A stretch of DNA of 64,000 nt, from positions 62,001 through 126,000 of the forward strand of contig JAQGBZ010000086.1 in NCBI GenBank assembly GCA_034687125.1. The letters run 5' to 3'. Positions 1-10,905 of the stretch are shown here, piece after piece (the stretch's first letter is position 1; every line of letters begins with the position of its first letter). The position numbers were made by a program, and so were the translations under genes. The notes beneath the pieces are model-generated. The model was not told where the DNA came from, did no database searches, and worked only from the letters and a program-made list of their open reading frames with translations. Origin of the DNA: Neelides folsomi. Lineage: Eukaryota > Arthropoda > Collembola > Neelipleona > Neelidae.

Positions 1-145
1 TTAATTAATTTTTAAAAATAATTAACTGCAGTTTAATTTTAATGATTAATAAAACCTCAATTACTTAAATGTATAATTTAAGTAATTTAAATCTAGTTAT
101 TGATTAAAAGAGCTAAGTTTTTAATAACCCAAATTTTAATTTCAG

Positions 146-454
146 TTATGAACCCGAACTTTTTCCTGGGCTTATTTACCGAATGGTTAAACCTAGAATT
201 GTACTTTTAATCTTCGTCTCCGGCAAAGTGGTATTAACAGGTACGAATAACTTAACCAACCTAAAAACATTATTTAATATTATATTTAAGTAATTGAATT
301 TTCCAGGAAGTCTCAAACTACTTTTTTATTAGTTTAAATTTTTATAATTTAAAAATTAAATTGAATGTCCTTTTCAGGAGCGAAAGTCCGACAAGAAATC
401 TACGAAGCATTTGATAACATTTATCCAATTCTCAAGAGTTTTAAGAAGCAATAG
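146..454 (+). CDS. Tbp: TATA-box-binding protein, last two exons (5' part lies left of the window)
   Basis: General transcription factor that binds the TATA element for RNA polymerases I, II and III in the nucleus. Exon 146-240 follows a ttcag acceptor and gives [20 protein letters not shown]; exon 378-454 follows ttttcag and ends with TAG at 452-454. The junction is phase 1 and restores the VVLTGAKVR motif. The last residues are ILKSFKKQ. This is the nearly invariant C-terminal half of the second TBP saddle repeat, including the FPGLIYRM block and the KVVLTGAK strand that contacts DNA. The intron is 137 bp. Bases 1-145 are the end of the preceding intron. The 3' flank is A+T-rich, with an AATAAA at 895-900 that could serve polyadenylation. 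TBP-related factors (TRF) diverge more in these blocks, so canonical TBP is preferred. Confidence 0.95.
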
Positions 455-1175
455 CACCATCAGAAACATCATATTAAATTTATTAACTTTAAATTATGTT
501 TTTAATTCCCATTCTACCCGACCAAATACCCCAACGTTCGGCATCAAGACTTTTCCTACATCACAAGTTTTAAGACTTAACTTTTAAGACTTGAAATGAA
601 TTTAAATCAGAAAATGTTCAATTGGAACTTTTGAACATCCATTTTTATTTTGCTTATTTAAGAGGAGCGTTATTAAATACAAAGAATTTTTTATTCCTTA
701 TTTGTTAGCTAGCTCTAATGACTTTGAATGAACGAAGAGAATTAACTAAATGAATTAAATTTAGTGAAATTTTCAATTAACAAATTAATTTTTCAAATGT
801 TATGTTATTTAATCATTCATTATTAATTTTTATTTATCAATTATTTGAAATCTACTCATGTTATTTGTAAATGTAAATGAAATCTTTATGATTTAATAAA
901 AATATCTATTTACGAACATAAATCTATTCGATGCATTAATTCTATTTTGCATAATTCAACTAAACGATCCATTAAATTCTTACATAAATAAAACCAGTTA
1001 AATAGTTAAAAAAATAGTTAAACCAATAGTTAAATAAATAGTTAAACCAACAGTCAAATAAATAAATATTTTTTATCTAAATTTATCTAAAAATGCAATT
1101 TATGTTTTGTCTAATGTAAAATTAAAATGAATACGATGAATTTGAGGAATAATTTTTGGGAGATGAAAAATTTTG
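455..1175. other. Intergenic gap between TBP and the CFAP20-like gene
   Basis: The two neighbouring genes converge here. The stretch is A+T-rich and holds no credible ORF. A possible TBP poly(A) signal lies at 895-900, and loose 'aaatagttaaacc' repeats at 998-1060 look like low-complexity DNA. Confidence 0.6.
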
Positions 1176-2405
1176 TTAATGTTTTCTTGGACGTTCAAAA
1201 TCAGAGAGACGAATTGTTTTGTCAAAGTTGGTTGGCGCACCGCCGGAAGTGCTCGGTTTGGGTTTGGAAGCCTCGGCGTTCATTCCAAGAGGAAGATTTC
1301 GCGGAGCGGCAAAGGCAGGATCCGAAGGACAATGGAGGCCGTCGGACATTGCGTTCTTACGAGCTTTCATCAACCACATCAGAGACATCATCCGATCGTC
1401 TTTCTTCTCTGAGGGAGAGTCACGAAAGAAAATCTAAAAAGAAATATAAACATTTAGAAATTAATATTATATTAAATAATTAAATTATGCGGTTAATTAA
1501 TTGATTATTATTTAATTATTTAGTAAGTATTTGGTATTAAGTAGTAAGTTTAAAGATGTTTAAATTCATTTACTTCTCTTAGCCGAACATTGGGATGGAT
1601 TTGAACTCTCGAAGTGGAAATGTATTTTGTCCCCCAAGTGCACATTGTCATTTCCCTCAAGTTGAGAACGAGTTCTTGCCATCCTTCAACGAGGACGGTC
1701 GGGACGTGGACGGCGAGGTCACGCCGACTGCAAACCATCGGATAATTGCTGAACCGGAACCGACGTCGGATCTTTCGATCGTCAACGATGGAAACTTCAA
1801 TGAGAAAAAATCTCTTCATGTTCTTCAATTTGATGACGAGCTCTGGGAGATGAACGGCCAAAGAAGATGTGATCAAAGGTGGAGTGGAAATGTATGTCAG
1901 GCCGATATTGCTAAATAATTAAATAATTAATCAATAATTACTAAATAGAAATTAAATTAAGGCAGTGTAATATTATACAGTTTTTAATTGACCATTTTCA
2001 ATTAATTTAAATAGTTTAATTATGATTAACGAACCTTCCACTGAGATTAATGCATGAGAATTTGTCCCAATTTTCATTCTGGTCGAAAACCCGCTTCACG
2101 GAACCGTTGCGAACCTTTTCATAAAAAGCGGGTTTGGTTAAATAGTGCGAATCAAGTTTAATAAGTTTAAATGTAATTAAAATTAATTACTGAAATTTAG
2201 TTTATGAATTTACCTGCTTCATCCAATTTTTTAATGGTTCCATTTCTCCGCTGTTCAAAATTTTGTAGATTATTGGTTCAAAGGGTTTGTCGGCCAAACT
2301 GGCCCCTATCAAAGAAGTCACTTGGGTTTGTTGAGATTCTCCCATCTTTGATTGATTTTTCGCCAATGGCGAATTAAGTTTGCAAAAATATGAAAATTCC
2401 TTCAT
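1176..2405 (-). CDS. Divergent CFAP20-domain protein (CFAP20/BUG22/GTL3 family)
   Basis: Four exons, read on the minus strand: 2405-2214, 2114-2035, 1910-1574 and 1433-1176. They join in frame to 288 residues. The core aligns by eye with CFAP20, a ciliary and centriolar protein of the axoneme inner junction. VRNGSVKRVFD matches VRNGHIKRITD; TYISTP matches TYITCP; LVIKLKNMKRFF matches a hydrophobic block ending in LKKYF; DDRKIRRRFRFSNY matches DDKNVRRRFRASNY; and YISTSRVQIHPN matches YIETLRVQIHAN. The ATG at 2405 lies just after a good tttgatttcag acceptor, so an upstream 5'UTR exon is likely. The N-terminus is about 36 residues longer than usual, and the C-terminus adds a Met- and Pro-rich tail. 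Ordinary CFAP20 is extremely conserved in animals, so this copy looks like a fast-evolving paralogue. The family assignment is firm and the exact function is inferred. Confidence 0.85.
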
Positions 2406-2789
2406 TCCTGAAATCAAAACTGGAATTTCAGAACCACTCAAAATTTCTAATGATTATTTCTAAGGCAAATAATTTTTCAATTTCATTCCATTCCAAGTGT
2501 TGATTTTTATTATCATTTTCTTGGTGTATAAAATACTATAAGTATTATACATTATAATAATATACTTTATTGATGTCGAGATGAGATTCACTTAAACATT
2601 TTGTGATGAATTTTTGATAATCTTACCATTACTCCTTTTAAAATCATCTTTATTAATTTTTAAAATTCAAAACGTATGCAATATAAATTTTCCAATTTAT
2701 TCAAAGGAATACGAACTATAGGCTTATAATTTTGATAAATTTTCATTGGAGAATTTTTTATGGTAATTTTAATTGTAATTTATGCATAT

Positions 2790-3118
2790 TTAACCGAAAA
2801 GTATATCTTCAGGATGTCTACAAGAAGGAGGATAATTGTCATGATCGCACACATAATTTGGGTCGCAACATGTTGGTGGATTTGGATCAGCCCCGCAAAG
2901 TTTATCATTTTCCGCACACTTTTAATATGTAAATAAAATATTTTATTTAAATGCTATGTATTGCATTATATACATACATGTAATACTGTGAAATTTATAA
3001 TTAAATTTTTATTTGCTTTTGGCTTATCTGTCGACTGACCTTGACACAAATCCAAATGACCAATTTCAATTAGATAGAAAAACAAATAAAGAAACAAGAC
3101 GTTCAATTTTGCTCCCAT
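2790..3118 (-). CDS. Small secreted Cys-rich peptide with knottin (ICK) spacing
   Basis: Two exons on the minus strand, 3118-2978 and 2918-2790, joined phase 0 through a GTATGT donor, give 89 residues. The first exon starts MGAKLNVLFLYLFFYLIEIG, a clear signal peptide ending near HLDLCQG. The second exon carries six cysteines spaced C-x6-C-x8-CC-x5-C-x8-C, the inhibitor cystine knot pattern shared by antimicrobial peptides, protease inhibitors and arthropod neuropeptide or venom-like peptides. The family cannot be told from spacing alone. An alternative donor (AAG/GTCAGT at 3040/3039) would put the second exon out of frame, which favours the junction given. The gene lies about 0.4 kb upstream of the CFAP20-like gene on the same strand. 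Family and role are unknown. Confidence 0.6.
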
Positions 3119-4202
3119 TCTAAAATAATTTTTATATATGTTATATAGGTAACAATTTCAATAACAACATAAATGCAAAAATAAAAAAACATATTATTAA
3201 ATTCAAATTAATTAATTAAATTTTTAAAAAACATTTAAAAAAGAATTCACTGACGCAAATGTCGTTTTTCTCTTCCAATTAATAATAATTCCAAAACCCA
3301 AGGAAAGTTTCGAATGATTATGCTTTAAATAATATATTCACGCGTGATAAATGTTACTTTAATGATACTTAACTATAATTGCATTTATAATATGCTTACA
3401 TTGGTGATGTATAAAATAATTTTAATGAAAATTCATAAAGTTTTCAATAAATTAATGTTGTTTGTTTAATATTTAATCGATAATAAAAACAACTTTTTTT
3501 ATATTATTAATGAATAATTTTCAGTTTCACAATTTCTAAATCATTTAAAGTTTATTATACTCCGTATTATTACAGTGAAAACCGCTTGTAATGAATCTAC
3601 GATTATAGTGAACCGTAAGCCATGTCACAAGCACGACGTCATAAGTTATTAGTATTAGGTTATTTATTACACATCACTATATTTCATTTATGTATTTATT
3701 ATATTCAGTTCATTATTTTGTATATGAACCATATGTATGTATGATATAATTCTCAATACTGATATTAGATATATTATTTAAAATAAATGTAATCATAATT
3801 TTCATAATGTTATGTTTGTAACAACTTTATGCCATTCGAGCTCCCTTGCTCTGCTCCGCCTAAACGACGTTTGCTCGTTGTTTGAAAATTCAAATTCTCG
3901 CATCGTCTCGCTCCTTCAGGGAATGAAGGAAAGTTACAAATGTTCGGAGGTTTCATTGTTGCAGAATTTAAGTTCAACTTTAGTTCTTCGTTAATTTAAT
4001 TAATCGCTGAGTAAATAAGATTATACTTTAAAACAAAAATGTTGAAACATCGGCAACACTAACAATTAACACTTATTTCATTTTTATTTTTATATGCTAG
4101 CTATATTCGATTCATAAAATTGGTGCAGGTGAGTTTGAAAAACCCACAAATAATTTCCAGAGTTGATAACATAATTGATAACGATCAAACATCGTGGTTA
4201 AT
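3119..4202. other. Intergenic gap, A+T-rich
   Basis: No gene is supported. A TATATAAAAA string on the minus strand around 3130-3142 lies just before the knottin-like gene. Bases 3572-3620 (acagtgaaaaccgc...) resemble one terminal repeat of a Tc1/pogo-type element, but no partner end is visible. A 60-codon ORF at 3812-3994 has no recognisable content. Confidence 0.5.
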
Positions 4203-5856
4203 TTATTTGACTTTCTTTGCCTGGGCGGGTTCGGCGCAAGGTTCTCGAACATTACAGAGGAATTTCCCTTTAAGTGCAGCCGAGTAAATGACATCGCTTT
4301 GGAACCGAGCGACCTTTTTGTAAGCGAGTTCAACGGCGTCGGTGCATCCGGTCACGACATTCTTGTTCTTGTCGCACCCACATTCACTTCCTCCCTTTGA
4401 CGCTACTTCTTTCTAAAAATGAAAAATTACACAATTAACTAAAATTAAAAATCAATCAATTAACTAAAATCTGAATACTTAAATTAAAATATGAATTAAA
4501 ATATTGAATTGCCTGAAGCTCAGCTTTGAAGTCTTTAATGGGATTTGCAAATGGCCCAATAAGACATGAATCAGCTCGGAGACATTCAAGCTCGGCTTTG
4601 GCTTTGGCAATGCTCATTTCCCCACAAAGAAGAATTTCCTCGGCAACGACGAGTTTCGGATTGCATTTGGTAAACCGACAGCATTTCGCTTTGTCCAACA
4701 AACTCCTCAATCTACAGAGATATTCGAGAGCGATTTGAGTCTTCTTCATGGCGTCTTTCATCACAACACATCGACGAGTGGAAACTTCCGCCACACAACA
4801 CCAAACTTCCTCGTAGTTTTGTTCATTCGGGTCTCCTTCGATCGCTTTGTACCCGCGATCCAAATATTTACGGACGACGTCTTTTGCTTCACACAGCGCC
4901 TGAAATAATAACAATAATAAAATTGAACTTTATCTAACGGCATTTAATGAATACTAATCTAATTTAACTTTAAACAATAATTATTAATTTATGAATTAAA
5001 ATTACAATTAAAGCGACTTCAGAAGCATCTTGAGCTTTTGGCTTGATATCTTTCAAGGCTTCTTCGAAATCGGCGTTTGCCTTTATGATGTTTGCTTCTT
5101 CTTGGTCGAGACGACGAATGCAACTTTGCTTACTTTCTTGTTCACACTCTATTAAAGAAAATTAAATTATGTTAACTTACTTTTAATTATCAAATACTTA
5201 ATTTTCTTAATCTTATTCCAAGTCGATTAAATAAAAGTTAGTTAGTTAGTTTAGTTAGATAGGTAAATTAGTTAATTTATAAAGATATTTGATTACAATA
5301 TTTTTAAGGTGATTTAAGTTAAATAAGTACAAAACTCACTTGAACAATTTTCTTTTCCTTTTGCTCCACCTTTGGCATCTTCCTTTGATGGCGGGGCACA
5401 AAGGGCAACGAACATTTTATCGTAAGAATCATCCATGAAGAAATCTCTGGATTTGATTGAGGCGTAGCCAAGTGCAATTCCGCAAATTCCAACAAGCCCG
5501 GAAGAAACCCACCTGGATTTTAATTATAATTTAAATAATTAACTATAATAAAAATAATTAATTATAGTTAAAAACTATTAATCATAATAAAAAGAATGTT
5601 CATACCCCGATGTTTCATTTATTCCTTTGGAAGGAGGCGGAGTGGAAAATTGACGAAAGTTCTTGAAATTCTAAAGACATTAAAAAATCAGTGAATTTTT
5701 TCAATTTCGAGATAATCACCATTTAAAATTGAGTAATTTAAAATAAATAGTTAATTTATTAAAGCAGATGGTTTTACTTACTGTGTAGTTCTTTTTTGAA
5801 TTGAGGATTTGGGTCCCCATCACCCGACCGCTTTGGAACATCCGAAAAATCCGCAT
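4203..5856 (-). CDS. Short Cys-rich mitofilin/MIC60-like protein
   Basis: Six exons on the minus strand: 5856-5782, 5670-5606, 5512-5340, 5148-5006, 4899-4513 and 4412-4203. They join in frame to 350 residues. The N-terminus (MRIFRMFQSGRVMGTQ ... RQFSTPPPS) looks like a mitochondrial presequence. It is followed by a hydrophobic Gly-rich segment, GLVGICGIALGYASI, as in MIC60, which anchors in the inner membrane at cristae junctions. The long helical region (W..V.E, LEYLCRLRSLLDKAK, P-K-L-V-V-AEE, KDFKAELQAI) parallels the MIC60 coiled-coil region ending in DFKRELDSI. The conserved C-terminal mitofilin signature domain is missing. In its place is a 69-residue exon with CGC, and the protein has an unusual number of cysteines (RRCVVM, WCCVAEV, KCCRFTKC). 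The last intron uses a CAG/GCAATT donor. It is head to head with REXO4. The relation to MIC60 is inferred from the pattern; a paralogue is likelier than the main MIC60. Confidence 0.65.
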
Positions 5857-6272
5857 TGTAATTATTTTCTCAATTTAGTAAAAAGACAATAAAAGGAATT
5901 TTTTATTGCATTTATCCTTTAGATTTGTGATTCTTTTAATTTAATTCCCATGATCCCAAATTCAATATCTTTACGCTTCCACATGCGAAAAATGACGCGT
6001 TGAGGACCGTTACAATTGTATCACTTCTCACAATACAAACTAAAATTCGCCTTGCGCGACCTCCAAAAAGAATCTCGCACAATTGCAAATTGTAAAATTA
6101 ATGTAAATGTTGTAATTTTTAAGTTACAACTTTATAGCTACTTTTATAAGTTTAACTACAATTCGCCATTTTAAGTAAATATTTAATTAAGAACATTGAC
6201 ATTTGTCACAAAGTCATTGAGGATTATTTTTCTTCCTCTTCATTTTTCATGATTGAATTTGAAGAAGTTTAA
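5857..6272. promoter_or_regulatory. Shared head-to-head promoter region (MIC60-like / REXO4)
   Basis: Only 416 bp separate the two start codons, which face away from each other. Both 5'UTRs and both core promoters must lie here. No TATA box stands out; the centre contains the less A+T-rich stretch acgcgttgagg at about 5994-6004. Confidence 0.5.
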
Positions 6273-7765
6273 ATGGTGAGTTTTCCAAAAATACAAATTA
6301 ACGCTATGGACAATATAATTAAGCAATTAATTGTTATATACTAAATAGAAGAGGAAGATAAATACGGATTCTCAAATTGTATCGCCGAAATTACAGAAAC
6401 CAATTTTAGTCCAACCGAAAAAGGCTGAGGAATCTTCATCAAATTGGGAACTCCTTTTGGCATCAAAGGTCAAACTCAAACAATATCATTCATTTTATAA
6501 TAATCATTAAAATCATAATAGAACCATAATTAAAAAATATTCATAATCCTAGTTATGGATCAGTTGTGGATAATTCAATTATGATTTACAAATTGCATTA
6601 ACAGGTTGTAATTAACAGGTTATTAAACCAGCATATCGAAACAAAAGAAAGATGGACGAAGTTACTGAGAAGTTGGAAGGAATTCAAGTCACTGTGGAGG
6701 TCGAAGGTCAGAAGGAGCCCAAAGTGAAAAAGAAGCGTGCTAAACTTCCCAATATTGGTCTTAATGACTTTGGTTTCTTCGCTTACTCACATTACGGCGA
6801 GCTGACAACTCCGACCGAGAACTTGGGCGAGCCTTTTACTAAACGAACTTGGTCTTTGGCCATGGACTGCGAAATGGTCGGAGTTGGGCCAATGAAGGAA
6901 TCCGCCCTTGGCAGGGTTTCAATCGTCAATGAATTTGGCTATTGTCTTTATGACAAGTTTGTGAAACCGAAAGTTAAAGTGACTGACTATCGAACTCAAT
7001 TCAGTGGAATAAGAGAAGAAGATCTCGAAAATGGTAAAAATCAATAAACGGGTCATTGAAAATTTTAAACTTTTAATTATTTAGTTAAATATTATTTTAT
7101 TAATATTTTATTATATTTAATTATCGGTGTTTATTATTTATTTATTTTTTCAGCGGTTCCTTTTGATGAAGCAGTCAAGTCAGTGTGCGAAATTCTCAAA
7201 GGAAAAGTTTTAGTCGGACACGACATCGAACACGATTTGAAGGTTTTGTTCATCACACACCCCAAGAACAAAATTCGAGACACGTCAAGGTGAGTAGTTA
7301 AAAATTAATTGTTGTGGTTTTTTATTTATACTTACACTTTATTATAACTTTATATACATACATAATTTGTTTTAATTTACCTTTTTTGTTTTGTAGATTT
7401 TTTCGTAAAGCTTTCCGTGGGAGAACTCCTGCTCTGAGAACTCTTACTGAAACATTTTTGAATGTTGAGATTCAATCTGGAGAACACAATTCGGTAATTT
7501 TAACTCTTTTTAACAAACTTCATTTATTAACTTTGAGTTCTTTTATTTAATTAGCAAGGACTTAATATTGTTTTAAATGGTTTAGATCCAGGACGCTCAA
7601 GCTGCTATGAAATTGTACCTCACTAATCGCAATCGTTGGGAAGAAGCCATCAAAGGGAAACGACACGTGCAGAAGCGAAGGTTGAGAAGTTCAAGAAAGG
7701 AGAAAGAAGAAAAGAAGGAAAAAGTGGAAGAAGGAAAGTCTGAAGGAAAAAAGGAAGCCAAGTAG
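6273..7765 (+). CDS. REXO4: RNA exonuclease 4 (REXO4), DEDDh 3'-5' exonuclease
   Basis: Six exons: 6273-6275, 6349-6468, 6619-7033, 7154-7289, 7397-7493 and 7586-7765. They join in frame to 316 residues. The first coding exon holds only the ATG, directly followed by GTGAGT. Exon 2 gives the Lys-rich N-terminus with the [12 protein letters not shown] motif, comparable to the SQNW motif of human REXO4. The nuclease domain has Exo[11 protein letters not shown] (Asp124, Glu126), Exo[13 protein letters not shown] (Asp207) and Exo[18 protein letters not shown] (His255, Asp260), so all DEDDh residues are present. The C-terminus is a basic, Glu/Lys-rich tail typical of a nucleolar protein. The family acts in rRNA processing. 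The ATG at 6652 would also open a frame, but that start would drop the conserved N-terminal motif; the upstream exons splice in phase 0 and are preferred. Confidence 0.92.
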
Positions 7766-7989
7766 AGACGAGCTTTACCTTCCAAAATTATCAATTTATT
7801 TTTCTAAAGTCATTTTCATCAAATCAACTAATGCAGGATGACCATTTTTAATTGTTATGGGGGAAGGCATGTGTATTATATTAGTAGTGTATTATTTTTT
7901 AAAATAATTCATATGACTTCATAGTAGATTCTCAAAATATCACAATTCTGTTCATTGACCGTTGACGAACTAAAACAAAGCATTCAGCA

Positions 7990-8097
7990 ATGGTGGATTC
8001 GATAACACCTGAGCTGCTAATCAACGTATTTGGTAATTTACGAGGAAGAGTTAAATTATTCCTTGAAGAGAATTGTCAATTCGAGCATTTTCTATAA
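7990..8097 (+). pseudogene. F-box-like fragment
   Basis: A 35-codon ORF begins MVDSITPELLINVFGNLRG, which resembles the start of an F-box (hydrophobic-P-x-E-[IL]-[IL]), and then stops. No continuation with F-box features is visible downstream. It lies about 0.4 kb from the end of the F-box gene, on the opposite strand, so it is probably a relic of a duplicated F-box gene or the first exon of one that has been lost. Weak evidence. Confidence 0.3.
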
Positions 8098-8483
8098 ATC
8101 CGTATGAATTATTTTTTAATAATAATTCACTGCTAATAATACATAAAACATTTCTTCCATAACAATTTAAAATGGTCACCCTATATTTAAAGCATTTTTT
8201 AATGTTCTTCAAAACTACGTCTTAATTTTATACTTTTCAGTTTTATTCTTTACTATTAACTTTTGCGATGCGTGTTTCCAATCTCTTGAAACAAATATTT
8301 AAGTTTAAATAAAATATGAAAATGATTTAAAAGTTATTTAATAAATATTATATTTGGTGAATATATTTAATGCCTCTTTTTAATTATTTTCATTGTTTTA
8401 CAAATAATTTAAACGATTAATAAAAATAATATTTAGAAACTTGGAATGTCCGAACCTAACTTAACCTATCTAATAGATAGGTT

Positions 8484-10349
8484 TTATATAGTCAATTTAA
8501 GTAAATCTGGCGGATCTTCGTTCCCAAACGAAATTTTCTTGAATGTCCATGCCGTCCCACTTTTGACATCTTGTTTGTCCTCAAAATAAAAAAGCACATA
8601 TGGAACGCCACATTCAAAATAAAAATGAGCATCTTTCATTATCATAATTCTTCCAGGAACTTCAATGTTCAATAAAATGTGATTAATTATTCCCAATCTC
8701 AATGTTTTCATTTCCCCTGGATATTTCTCCATTCCGATGCTAAAAATGTAGCAATGATTTGAACAAACCGTTCTTATAATCAGGTTCTTCGATATAATCG
8801 CAACCACACTGTTGTCTCTTTTACTCAAAGTCTCGATAGGATTCCAATCATCAAGGCGGTGGAATAACCAAATCTTAGCGTCCTCTGAGTAACTTAAAAC
8901 TGTACCAGTGTACATAATGTAGATTCCTTCAGCAGAAGTGGAGCGAACAGACATTAAATCACTTTTTAATCTAAATTCCCGATAAATTCCAAGATTTATA
9001 TACTCACAGTTATAATTTGGAATACTTATAGGATTTTTATGCCATGATGTTATTCTGAAATTTTTTGGGTCTTGGATAGACGAGGAAAAAGCGAGAGACA
9101 TCGCTTTATCGCCAAAATCCTTGTCGACGTCAATGATTGGAAACCATAAATGAGGAATTTGAGTCATTTCGTTCCAAAACTGGACTAACTCCCTGCGAAC
9201 GAATTGAGTTTCTGTATAATGAGTGAGAAGGGTGTATTCCAATGAACTGTCTTTGTCGATGTGAAGTTTGTAGATCATGATATTGACTTCGTTCGCCCAT
9301 ATTCCCATCAAGTTTCTAAAAAATAACATAAAATCTATTTTGTAATTAATATTAAATTAATATAAAATGAAGATACTTATGATTTTTATTTATTTATATT
9401 ATAAATATCAATAAATAATAAGGTTAAACCGTATTATTATCATTAATTAACTCAGAATAAGAACTTACCCATGAATAGAAATTGGCGGAGCCATGTCATC
9501 ACAAACAGTGGAACACCTCGGTGGAAAAATTATTACGGTCGATTTCCCATTATGCATCTGAACGAGTTCGACTTGTTCTATCGAAAGCAAAGCGATGATA
9601 TCGATCACCGTTGGGAGTTGAAAATGTTTCTTGTCATCTAAAAGGGTGAACGTTTTAACGCCCAAGACAGAGGTAGTCGCTTTGATGAACCTCTTCTTTG
9701 CTGCGGAAGACATGTCTTTATAAATAACATAGCAGTTCCCATATTGATGCTTTTCTGGAGACAAGACGTTAATGAAGGAATTGGCAAATGGGATCGTGAA
9801 TCGGAGTGGAACTTCATCGCTCAGCTTTGGCGAATAGGTAATGACGAGTTCACTTTTGATGTTTCGTTCAATTTCTTTAAGATCAGTTTGGACAAGTTTG
9901 CCTGAAAATAATTTTTTCTTTCCAATGAGTGAGATCCTGTACAAGTTGATCCAATTCCCATCTCCAAACAATTCACGCATTTTATTCCACTTGTCATCGT
10001 CGAGGTCGTTGAATGAGCTCAAAAGCTTTTTTGTCCAAACGTCATCGTATTCCGCCTCGTACAAGTCTCTCCATACATTCTGACCCTAAAAAATAAAAAA
10101 TAATAAAAATTTGCTCATTTTGCTCTAAACATCATAATAATAAACAATAGGGCATTTTGCGTTTAAAAGTATGGGCCGAAAAATATTATTTACTTTAGGT
10201 CCAGTAAATGCAATTTCAAGTGTTCCTTGAAGAATGCTTGAGGACTTTTGGAGGCTTAACGCAGATTCAGCAGGCAAATATATAACTATGCGTTCAAAAA
10301 TTTCGGCTGGAAGAATTTCAATATCAGCGATATCCTTTATTTGTGCCAT
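8484..10349 (-). CDS. F-box protein
   Basis: Three exons on the minus strand, 10349-10194, 10085-9469 and 9315-8484, join in frame to 534 residues. The N-terminus reads IEILPAEIFERIVIYLPAES, then a Leu/Ser-rich stretch, then NVWRDLYEAEYDDVW; this is the LPxEI...W+xL pattern of an F-box, which binds Skp1 in SCF ubiquitin ligases. The next exon runs through a basic-acidic region with TWTKK-type motifs common in invertebrate F-box proteins. The remaining about 450 residues show no obvious LRR, WD40 or Kelch repeats, so the substrate-binding part is unassigned. The start ATG is the first in the exon and is only a few residues before the F-box. The gene is between REXO4 and ERLEC1 and appears intact. 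Confidence 0.8.
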
Positions 10350-10905
10350 TTTAAAACTGTCAGGTCAAATTGATTGAAAAATTTTTAACGAACGTTAAGA
10401 ATCTGAACAGAAACATAAAACGACTCTACTACGATATCCCGCGTTTTAGAACAGCATTTAAATTCATATTTGACTCTATAAATTTTAGAGCAATTAAAGT
10501 TATGTATATTAATATGGAATTCTGTATGTATAATATAATAAAGTGATTAAATACAATTATTAAGAATTAAGACTTAACAATTCTTTATGATGAAAATGAT
10601 AATTATCCATTCAATGTCATATTATCAATTTAGTATTTATTCGTTAGTGTTGAATCATATGAAAAGTTTAATTCCATCATAAACATTTTTATCATTAGAG
10701 AACTAATAATTAATAATTACACAATGTTTAATTTTAATCATCTGACCAATTTTATATATCATGTATACTAATATTATATATAACAATTAACTAACAACAT
10801 TCACTTGATAAATAAATTAAACAAAATATATTTTACATACTGGAATAATACAAAAAAACATAATTGAATTTAGACAAAAATATTGGAAATTAATAATTTA
10901 ATAAT
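10350..10905. other. Intergenic gap
   Basis: A+T-rich spacer between the 5' end of the F-box gene and the 3' end of ERLEC1. I see no ORF, repeat or RNA gene. Confidence 0.6.

Noticed and set aside
1127-1483. Overlapping plus-strand ORFs of 72-118 codons
   Set aside because: They lie antisense to the last exon of the CFAP20-like gene, which joins in frame with three others; the plus frames are shadows.
3572-3620. Tc1/pogo-like terminal repeat (acagtgaaaaccgc...)
   Set aside because: Only one end is visible and there is no target duplication or inner coding sequence, so an element cannot be delimited.
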